DNA from: JAXFQS01 sp034178815
GTDB taxonomy: Bacteria; Verrucomicrobiota; Kiritimatiellia; RFP12; DVOR01
DNA length: 22,823 nucleotides
Direction of reading: 5' to 3'
Assembly: GCA_034178815.1 (NCBI GenBank)
Contig: JAXFQS010000039.1
Coordinates: 1 to 22,823 of the forward strand
The translations under genes and the position numbers were made by a program. This document shows positions 7,664 through 13,980 of this stretch, piece after piece (position 1 is the first letter of the stretch; the number at the start of each line of letters is the position of its first letter). The notes beneath the pieces are model-generated. The model had not been told where the DNA came from. It made no database searches and worked only from the letters and a program-made list of their open reading frames with translations.

Positions 7664-9025
7664 CTAGCCTTTGAGTTTGCGCGAGAGCCGGGCGCGGGCG
7701 AGGATCGCGGCGAGGTTGAGCGCGAGCACAAGCAAGATGAGCGCGGCGGCCATGCCGTACTGCACATGGCGGATTTCGTTGGCCGCCTCGTGCTCGCTGA
7801 CAAGGTTGTAGATGTTCCAGGAAAGCGCAGGGGTCGGGGAGGAGAGCAGGTCGCCCAGCGAGGCGATGCCGCCTACGCTCACGGCCGCGGTGAAGATGAT
7901 CGGCGCGGTCTCTCCCGCCGCCCTTCCCATGCTGATGACGATGCCCGTGAGGATGCCCGGGAGCGCAGCCGGGAGGATGACGGTGCAGATGGTGCGCCAC
8001 TTGGAGGCGCCCAGGCTCATGGCGGCTTCGCGGTAGCCTCCGGGTACGGCGCGTAGGGCCTCTTCTGAGGCGCGGATGATTGTCGGGAGGATTAGCAGCG
8101 CCAAGGTTAGCGCGCCGGCGAGCAGGCTCTTGCCCTCGGAGACTTTGAGCGTGACGATGAAGAAGGTCAGGCCGAAGAGCCCGAAGACGATGCTCGGCAC
8201 GCCGGCGAGGGTGTTGATGCAGATGCGCACAAGTCGGAGCAAGGGGCCGTCCTTGGCGTACTGCGTGAGCCAGACCGCCGAGAGCACGCCTGCGGGGACG
8301 GCGAAGAGCATCGAGAGGATGGTCAGCATTAGCGTGCCGAAGAGTTCGGGCCAGATGCCGCCGAAGAAGTGGGAGTCTTTGGAGGGGGAGGTGAGAAACT
8401 CCCAGTAGAGGGTTGGTCTGGGCGCGCAGATGGCGTCGAGGTTGGCCTGGAGGTAGGGGAAGATTTCGGCGGCGGGGGTGCCTTTGAAGGCTTCGTCGCG
8501 GGGGACGAGGCGCTTGACGCCGGGCAGGGGGGTGCCGTCGGGGGCGAGGGGGTAGTCCCAGACTTCTTTGTAGAGCAGGTGGCGGAATTCCTCCAGCGTC
8601 CTGTCCCAGCGGGTCTGGCCGTAGCGGTCGCGAAGGAGGGCGGGCTCTGGCTTGCCGGGGAGTGGGCCGAGGAGTTTGGAGAGGGCGGCTTCGAGTTCGC
8701 GCAGGTCGGCGCGGAGTTGGCGCCTCTGGGCGGGTTTGGCGGTTTTGATGGTCTCGGACTCGAAGCGTGCGAGGGCGTTGGTGACGGGTGCGAGCAGGCG
8801 AGCGCGGCGGGCGCTTTCGAAGCGGACTTGTTCGGCTCTGCCGCGTCCGAACTCGCGGTACTCCATGCGGCGGTGTTCGCTTGTGGCGCGGAAGCAGAGT
8901 GCGCCGGCGCCGCGCCAGAAGAGGGGCACCAGGACAATCAACAGCGCCGCGCCCATCGCGGCGAAGGTGGCGTAGGCGGCGAGGGTGAAGAGGCGGTCTT
9001 TGCGCCGGCGGTTTTGGGTGCTCAT
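7664..9025 (-). CDS. pstA: Phosphate ABC transporter permease PstA with large extra domain
   Basis: This inner-membrane permease subunit has 453 residues, against about 300 for E. coli PstA. A first membrane helix (about 14-36) is followed by a soluble segment of about 160 residues (about 45-205). That segment is rich in charged helices and contains an internal WDYPLAPDGTPLPG stretch. The canonical permease core follows from about 225, with TLAGVPSIVFGLFGL at 272-286 and the EAA cytoplasmic loop EAAMSLGASKWRT with GRAAGETAP at 333-374. The ATG at 9,025 overlaps the stop of the small upstream ORF as ATGA and has GGGAG 8 nt upstream, so the longer frame to 9,175 is not used. The extra segment falls between the first and second helices, a position that is periplasmic in PstA. 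Confidence 0.93.
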   Translation of the reverse strand: MSTQNRRRKDRLFTLAAYATFAAMGAALLIVLVPLFWRGAGALCFRATSEHRRMEYREFGRGRAEQVRFESARRARLLAPVTNALARFESETIKTAKPAQRRQLRADLRELEAALSKLLGPLPGKPEPALLRDRYGQTRWDRTLEEFRHLLYKEVWDYPLAPDGTPLPGVKRLVPRDEAFKGTPAAEIFPYLQANLDAICAPRPTLYWEFLTSPSKDSHFFGGIWPELFGTLMLTILSMLFAVPAGVLSAVWLTQYAKDGPLLRLVRICINTLAGVPSIVFGLFGLTFFIVTLKVSEGKSLLAGALTLALLILPTIIRASEEALRAVPGGYREAAMSLGASKWRTICTVILPAALPGILTGIVISMGRAAGETAPIIFTAAVSVGGIASLGDLLSSPTPALSWNIYNLVSEHEAANEIRHVQYGMAAALILLVLALNLAAILARARLSRKLKG

Positions 9026-9150
9026 CGGGTGGTCTCCCGGATTGGCGTGGGGGCGCGGCGGGCGTACTTGAGGAGGTGGCGGGTGAGCGCGAGCAGGGCC
9101 AGCGGGAGGAGTGTCAGGGCGAGGATTGGCGCGGACAGGAGGGTTTTCAT
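9022..9150 (-). CDS. 42-residue single-helix membrane micro-ORF between pstC and pstA
   Basis: The ATG at 9,150 overlaps the pstC stop as ATGA, and the stop at 9,022-9,024 overlaps the pstA start as ATGA. The frame therefore exactly fills the pstC-pstA gap. The product starts MKTLLSAPILALTLLPLALL, has one hydrophobic helix (about residues 3-23), then a basic tail containing RHLLKYARRAP. The positive tail predicts that the C-terminus faces the cytoplasm. There is no separate Shine-Dalgarno, so translational coupling to pstC is expected. No family is recognised. It could be a small accessory subunit of the transporter, or merely a leader that keeps ribosomes moving from pstC to pstA. The double overlap and the membrane-protein composition argue for a real gene. 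Confidence 0.6.
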   Translation of the reverse strand: MKTLLSAPILALTLLPLALLALTRHLLKYARRAPTPIRETTR

Positions 9151-10076
9151 CTGCGTTTGGCTTGGCGTGTGACAATCCATTCGCCGAGGGTGTTTCCGGC
9201 GAAGGAGACGACCAGGAGGGCGAATGCCATGGCGAAGAGGGCGTGGTAGCGGACGGAGCCGGTGGCTTGGTCGGCTTCGCCCATTTCTCCGGCGATGGTG
9301 GCGGTGAGGGTGCGCACGGAGGCGAAGATGTTGTACCAGGGGGTGGGCTCTTGGGGGGAGTTGCCGGCGGCCATCCAGACGACCATTGTCTCGCCGAAGG
9401 CGCGCATGACGCCGAGGATGACGGCTGCAGCGATTCCGGAGGCAGCGGCGGGTATGATGACTTTGAGGAGGGTCTCGGCCCGGGTGGCGCCGAGCGCGTA
9501 GGAGCCTTCGCGGAGTTCTCTTCCGGCGGCCTGGAGGGCGTCTTCGGAGAGGGAGGCGACGGTTGGCAGGGCCATGATGCCCAGGACGATGGAGGCGGTC
9601 AGGAGGTTGGTGCCGCTCTCGACATAGGGCTCGCCTACTGTCTGGAGGAAGGGTGCCATGACGCTGACGGCGAAGAAGCCGTAGACGACGGAGGGGATGG
9701 CGGCGAGGATTTCGACGAGGGTCTTCATGGGCTGGCGGAGTTTCTCGGGCAGCATGTCGCTCAGGCAGACGGCCGAGAGGATGCCTAGGGGCACGGCGAA
9801 GAGGGCGGCTCCGAGGGTGACATAGAGGGTGCCGACGAAGATGGGGCGGGCTCCGAAGGTGGCGGGTTCGCCGGAGGGGTTCCACCTTTTGCCGAGGAGA
9901 AATTCGCCCAGTCCGCGCTCGCGGAAGAAGGGAATGGCGTCTTTGGCGATGAACCAGAAGATGAAGAGGACGGCGAGCACGGAGGCGACCGCCACCAGGC
10001 CGAGGCCGCAGGCGATCAGGCGGCTTTGGAGGGCGCGGAGGAGTTGCGCGCGGCGGCTCAGCAGGAGGCGGTCCAT
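9147..10076 (-). CDS. pstC: Phosphate ABC transporter permease PstC
   Basis: This is a 309-residue inner-membrane permease, close to the usual length. A first helix (about 20-45) is followed by a short periplasmic loop with FLLGKRWNPSGEPATFGARP, a conserved PstC block. Further helices surround LVEILAAIPSVVYGFFAV. The EAA loop is REGSYALGATRAETLLKVIIP, followed by AFGETMVVWMAAGN, both diagnostic of PstC. It pairs with PstA to form the channel energised by PstB. The start is 13 bp after the pstS stop, with AAAGGA overlapping that stop codon. Its own stop overlaps the next small ORF as ATGA. Confidence 0.95.
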   Translation of the reverse strand: MDRLLLSRRAQLLRALQSRLIACGLGLVAVASVLAVLFIFWFIAKDAIPFFRERGLGEFLLGKRWNPSGEPATFGARPIFVGTLYVTLGAALFAVPLGILSAVCLSDMLPEKLRQPMKTLVEILAAIPSVVYGFFAVSVMAPFLQTVGEPYVESGTNLLTASIVLGIMALPTVASLSEDALQAAGRELREGSYALGATRAETLLKVIIPAAASGIAAAVILGVMRAFGETMVVWMAAGNSPQEPTPWYNIFASVRTLTATIAGEMGEADQATGSVRYHALFAMAFALLVVSFAGNTLGEWIVTRQAKRR

Positions 10077-10089
10077 AGGGGCGTGTCCT

Positions 10090-10905
10090 TTAGTATTCGG
10101 TGACGGGGACGAAGCCGAGGGCTTCGATGATTTCGGCGCCCTTGCGGGTCAGGTGGAGGTTGGCGAAGCGGAAGAGCGGGGTGCCGATTTTGGGGTAGCC
10201 GGCGGTGTAGATGAAGAGGGGGCGGGAGAGCGGGAAGCGGCCGGCGGTCACTTCGGCAGGGGTCGGTTCGACGCCGTCGACGCGCAGGCCTTTGACGGTG
10301 CGGTCGAGGTAGCCGATGCCGACGAAGCCGATGGCGCCGGGGGTGGTTTCGATGCGCTGGCGCACGGCGCCGTTGGATCCGCAGGTTTCGGCGGAGGGGG
10401 CGACAGGGGCTTTATGCATAACCAGTTCGCTGAAGCACTCGAAGGTGCCGCTGTTGGCGTCGCGGCTGACGACGACGATTTTGCGGTCGGGGCCGCCGAG
10501 GGCTTTCCAGTTGGTGACCTGCCCGCCGTAGATGGACTTGAGTTGGGCCAAGGTGAGGTTGGCGACGGGGTTGGAGGGGTGGACGATGGGGACGATGGCG
10601 TCGAAGGCGACGGCGTGGGGGACGGGCTCGATGCCCTTGTCGGCGGCGGCCTTGAATTCGCCCTTCTTCAGGGGGCGGGAGAGCATCGCGATGTCGCAGG
10701 CTCCGTTGACGAGGCTCTTGGCGCCGTTGCCGCTGCCGGACTCGGAGACGACGGCGTCGGTGCCGTTCTTCTCTTCGGCCCACTTTTCGGCGAAGGCTTT
10801 GACGATGGGGCCGACCGTGGTCGAGCCGTCGATGCGGATGGTGTCGCCCCGGAGGGCGCAGACGGCCGCGAGAAGCATCGCGGCGGTGAGAAGGGTCTTG
10901 TTCAT
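10090..10905 (-). CDS. pstS: Periplasmic phosphate-binding protein PstS
   Basis: This 271-residue secreted binding protein captures phosphate and delivers it to PstCA. The signal peptide MNKTLLTAAMLLAAVCALRG is probably cut shortly before or at DTIRIDGST. Phosphate-contact motifs of the family are visible: DGSTTVGP near the mature N-terminus, SGSGNGAKSLVNGACDIAM, SRDANSGTFE, and GSNGAVRQRI with GAIGFVGIGYL. It is shorter than E. coli PstS (about 346) and resembles the compact PstS type of many other phyla. AAAGGA lies 10 nt before the ATG. It is the first gene of the pst-pho operon, directly downstream of a Pho-box-like repeat. Confidence 0.95.
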   Translation of the reverse strand: MNKTLLTAAMLLAAVCALRGDTIRIDGSTTVGPIVKAFAEKWAEEKNGTDAVVSESGSGNGAKSLVNGACDIAMLSRPLKKGEFKAAADKGIEPVPHAVAFDAIVPIVHPSNPVANLTLAQLKSIYGGQVTNWKALGGPDRKIVVVSRDANSGTFECFSELVMHKAPVAPSAETCGSNGAVRQRIETTPGAIGFVGIGYLDRTVKGLRVDGVEPTPAEVTAGRFPLSRPLFIYTAGYPKIGTPLFRFANLHLTRKGAEIIEALGFVPVTEY

Positions 10906-10949
10906 AGTCGGTTTTTCCTTTGGTTGACGACGCCTAGTCTGGCAAAGTT

Positions 10950-10967
10950 CTGTTAGGCAACTGTTAG
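10950..10967 (-). promoter_or_regulatory. Pho-box-like direct repeat upstream of pstS
   Basis: CTGTTAG (10,950-10,956), GCAA, CTGTTAG (10,961-10,967) is a perfect 7-bp direct repeat with a 4-bp gap and 11-bp period. This is the geometry of the E. coli Pho box (CTGTCAT, 4 bp, CTGTCAT). Read toward pstS it is CTAACA-5 bp-CTAACA, close to the Bacillus PhoP repeat TTAACA with 5-bp spacing. A weaker third repeat (TTGCCAG, 4 of 7 matching) follows at the same period. A poor -10-like CAGACT at 10,941-10,936 fits an activator-dependent promoter. The box edge is 44 bp from the pstS ATG. Confidence 0.75.
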
Positions 10968-11010
10968 GGAAACGGAGAAATGAGCAGACGGGGACGGTTC
11001 GTGCGCACCT

Positions 11011-11032
11011 CGGGGGGCCGCGGGGGCCCCCG
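11011..11032. other. G+C-only inverted repeat between the divergent promoters
   Basis: CGGGGG at 11,011-11,016 can pair with CCCCCG at 11,027-11,032, with partial pairing inside the loop. No T-run follows on either strand, so it is not a normal intrinsic terminator. It lies between the pstS control region and the promoter of the plus-strand genes. Confidence 0.4.
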
Positions 11033-11088
11033 ACCCGGGGCGGGAGGTTGGCAGGTGCGCCAGGCGAAGGTGGGTTGGTCTGGAGGGC

Positions 11089-11117
11089 TTGACAGGCGGC
11101 GACGCTTGGCGTATACT
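11089..11117 (+). promoter_or_regulatory. Near-consensus sigma70-type promoter for the secreted-protein pair
   Basis: TTGACA at 11,089-11,094 and TATACT at 11,112-11,117 are separated by 17 bp. The -35 box is a perfect match and the -10 box matches 5 of 6. The start codon of the downstream gene is 31 bp after the -10 box. A GAAAGGAA Shine-Dalgarno lies 7 nt before that ATG. Confidence 0.85.
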
Positions 11118-11148
11118 ATTAGCGTAATTTTATCGAAAGGAAGCACAA

Positions 11149-13944
11149 ATGGAGCGAGTTATGTGGCATTCACTCCGCGCCGCCCTGGGCGTGGCCGGCA
11201 CGGTTTTGGCAGTTTCGAGCGCCACAGCGGAAATCTTCGTCCGCGAAGGTATGGCAACGGGCGACGGGGGCTACGCCTCCGGCGCCAAACTCGCGGCGCA
11301 GACCGCTAAAGGCGACTATCTGAAGGGCACCTGGAGCGGGTCGACAGGCGTCTGGCTGGTCAACGCCACGAGCCTCGACTACCCCGATACTCTCCCCTCG
11401 ATGACCCCCGCCGGAGCCGGCGCCTTCCGCGTCCAGAACGCCGCCACCACGGACCCCACCGGCCGCTCCACCGCCGCGCAACTGGTCAAGACCCTCCCCG
11501 CCTCCGGCGTACTCTACGCCAGTTGCCTCGCCCAGGCCGGAACCAAAGCCCTTGCCGCCCTCCAGACCGACCAGGCCTATGCCATCGGACTGGTCGATTC
11601 AGGCACCTATCTGACCACGGCAGCAGTCTCCACACTCGACGATGCGGGCGGATTCTACTTCGGCTTCGGCAGGTGCGGCTCCGGAACCGCCCTACCCATC
11701 GTCCAAGCAGGCGGCGTACGCCGCGCCCTCTCGGCGACTATGGAGCCGGGCAAACCCTACCTCTTCGTCGCCCGCATCGATATCGGCGCGGGGAGCGCGG
11801 GGCTGGATGTCATCCGCGCCTGCGCCGTGCCGACGACAGGGTTCAACGGTACCCTTGACTGGTGCGAACCCTTTGAAGCCGATCTCGCCCCGGAAACGCT
11901 CCAGTGGCTCAAGGTCGGGGGCGCCTACGCGACGAACAATGACACGGCAATCTTCGACGAATTCATCTTGGCAGACTCCTTGGAGGAGGCCACCTCCCTC
12001 TCCGAATCGCTCTCCTTCGTCTATGTCGCGCCTGAGCAGGTCACGGAGACTTCGGCGACGCTCTCGACCCTCATTGCCAACTATTCGCCGACTTACGCCG
12101 GATGCACCTTGTCGGTCGTCTACGGCAAATCCCCCGATGCGCTCGAAACGCGCGTGGAGATTGGCTCGGTGAGCGCCGGCGGGACCTACTCGGTCACCCT
12201 CGAAGGGCTCGATCCCGGCTTTTCCTACTCCTACCGCTTTGACCTCGTGCGGGGCGAAGAAGTGCCGGCGCAGAGCGCGGTCTATTCCTTCGAGACGGTC
12301 GGAAAGCCGACTGTCGCGGCGTGGACGCTGACGCAGGAATTCAACTCGGCGCGCCTTGCCTTCACCCTCGATTCGCCGCAGGACGGGCTCACGGTCAGGC
12401 TTTTCGGCGGGCTCGAAGGGAGCGAACTTGAGGAACTCAAGGTGTTCGAGAATGTCGCCGCCTCCAGCCCGCTGGAGCACCTCGTCGAGGGCCTGCCTTG
12501 GGGCAAGACCTACACCTTCGAACTGCGCGCCTCCTACGAATCCGCCGGCGGCACGGTGGAGATGAATCCCGTTCAGAAGAGCTTGACCATCGCCGGCGCG
12601 GCCACTTGGATTGGCGGGGCGGGGGCGCCCTGGAGCCAGCCCGACAACTGGGACATCAAGACCCTGCCAGACTACACCCTTTCAATCGACGCGCTCTTCA
12701 CCTCCCCGGCCCGCGTGCTGGAGCCAAACCTCCTCGAACTGAGCGCGGGAACCATCTCGGTCGAAACCGACGCCACCCTCGATTTGGGCGGCTCGACCCT
12801 GCGCGCCGAAACCCTCCAGGCCGGAAGCTTCGCGTCCGCCTACCTGGCCGTCTCCAACACCGTCCTGGCCCTCGACACAAACGATCCAGGCGGTGCGGAA
12901 CCTATCAACCAAGGCCTCTATCTCGGTGCTACGAAAGGGGCCCGCATCTACCTTGGAAAGGGGGTCACAGGTGCGTTGGGAAGCATCTGGATGGCGGCTG
13001 GGAGTGACAACAACGGCCGCTCGATTACCCTCGCCGACGGCGCCAACCTCTCCGCCAACACGAGGGTTTGGCTTGGTAACAACGGAGCCGACTTCCTCAT
13101 CGACGGCGCAACCCTCACGGCCGGCGGAATCTTCCGCGTCGGCGTGACCAAGACGGGCTCGGGATTCCGCTTCACCCTCGACCACGATGCGCTCCTCGAC
13201 GCGTCGGCAACGGATGTCGAAGTCGGCACCGGATCCTCCGCGACCTTCTCGGTGTTGGGCGGCTCGACGGCCAAGGCCAAGAACCTGCTGGTGGGCGTGA
13301 TCAACGATGGCGGCGGGTACAACACGGTGGTCGTCTCGAACGCCAATCTGGAGGTTTCCGGCAATCTCTCGCTCTCCCACGATTCGCGCTACTACTCCAA
13401 CCGCCTGCGCGTGATGCAGACCATTCCGGGCGCGACGACGGTCACAATCGGCGGCAACCTCAATGTCGCGGCGCAAGGCAACGGCTATGCCGGGGGTGGG
13501 CGCGGCTGGACGAACGAACTGGCCATCTCCGGGGGCTCGATTGTCGTTAAAAAGGCCCTGCAGGTCGGGGGCGCCTATGCGGCGAACAAGGGCAACAAGC
13601 TGACCGTTTCGGGGGTCGATTCGTCAATCCGGGCGGCGAATATGTGGATGACGAACTCGTCGACGCTACGGTTCGTTTTGCCCGCAGGCGGCTTCGCCCA
13701 GACGCCCATCCAAGTGGATGGAAACTGCCGTCTCTATGGGGATACGGAATTGGTTGTGGATGTGTCGGAATTCCGGCTTGCGCGGCAGACGCTGATTAGC
13801 GCCTCGAATATGAACGGGTTGCCGTTCGACGCCGCGCGGATTAGGATTCTGCCGGAGTCGCGGAAGGCCGCGGTTGAGGTGCTTCAGGACGCGACTTCGC
13901 TTGCGATTCGCCAGCAGGTGGCGACGATGATTCTATTCTACTGA
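11149..13944 (+). CDS. Secreted multidomain beta-solenoid protein, paralog 1
   Basis: This 931-residue protein is predicted to be exported by a Sec signal peptide, with cleavage after SATA (Ala27), leaving a mature start EIFVREG. Residues about 28-285 look like a jelly-roll/LamG-type domain, ending LKVGGAYATNNDTAIFDEFI. Two Fn3-like segments follow (about 290-385 with ETSATLSTL, and about 390-480). From about 487, starting TWIGGAGAPWSQPDNWD, comes a long Gly/Asn/Ser/Thr-rich region of repeated strands typical of a right-handed beta-helix, up to about 890. The C-terminus ends LAIRQQVATMILFY. No autotransporter barrel, PEP-CTERM or LPXTG anchor is seen. The function is unknown; polysaccharide binding or an adhesin-like surface role is inference. 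The start is set by a good Shine-Dalgarno. A second paralog follows 36 bp later. Confidence 0.85.
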   Translation: MERVMWHSLRAALGVAGTVLAVSSATAEIFVREGMATGDGGYASGAKLAAQTAKGDYLKGTWSGSTGVWLVNATSLDYPDTLPSMTPAGAGAFRVQNAATTDPTGRSTAAQLVKTLPASGVLYASCLAQAGTKALAALQTDQAYAIGLVDSGTYLTTAAVSTLDDAGGFYFGFGRCGSGTALPIVQAGGVRRALSATMEPGKPYLFVARIDIGAGSAGLDVIRACAVPTTGFNGTLDWCEPFEADLAPETLQWLKVGGAYATNNDTAIFDEFILADSLEEATSLSESLSFVYVAPEQVTETSATLSTLIANYSPTYAGCTLSVVYGKSPDALETRVEIGSVSAGGTYSVTLEGLDPGFSYSYRFDLVRGEEVPAQSAVYSFETVGKPTVAAWTLTQEFNSARLAFTLDSPQDGLTVRLFGGLEGSELEELKVFENVAASSPLEHLVEGLPWGKTYTFELRASYESAGGTVEMNPVQKSLTIAGAATWIGGAGAPWSQPDNWDIKTLPDYTLSIDALFTSPARVLEPNLLELSAGTISVETDATLDLGGSTLRAETLQAGSFASAYLAVSNTVLALDTNDPGGAEPINQGLYLGATKGARIYLGKGVTGALGSIWMAAGSDNNGRSITLADGANLSANTRVWLGNNGADFLIDGATLTAGGIFRVGVTKTGSGFRFTLDHDALLDASATDVEVGTGSSATFSVLGGSTAKAKNLLVGVINDGGGYNTVVVSNANLEVSGNLSLSHDSRYYSNRLRVMQTIPGATTVTIGGNLNVAAQGNGYAGGGRGWTNELAISGGSIVVKKALQVGGAYAANKGNKLTVSGVDSSIRAANMWMTNSSTLRFVLPAGGFAQTPIQVDGNCRLYGDTELVVDVSEFRLARQTLISASNMNGLPFDAARIRILPESRKAAVEVLQDATSLAIRQQVATMILFY

Positions 13945-13980
13945 GCGGGCCGGACGATTGAGGGAAAGGTGTAGCGTGAT

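Noticed and set aside
7662..8000. Upstream extension of pstB
   Set aside because: It lies within pstA in another frame. The Met at 7,661 starts a normal PstB, 2 bp after the pstA stop.
9026..9175. Upstream extension of pstA
   Set aside because: The ATG at 9,025 has a good GGGAG site and an ATGA overlap; the extension is Pro-rich and covers the micro-ORF in another frame.
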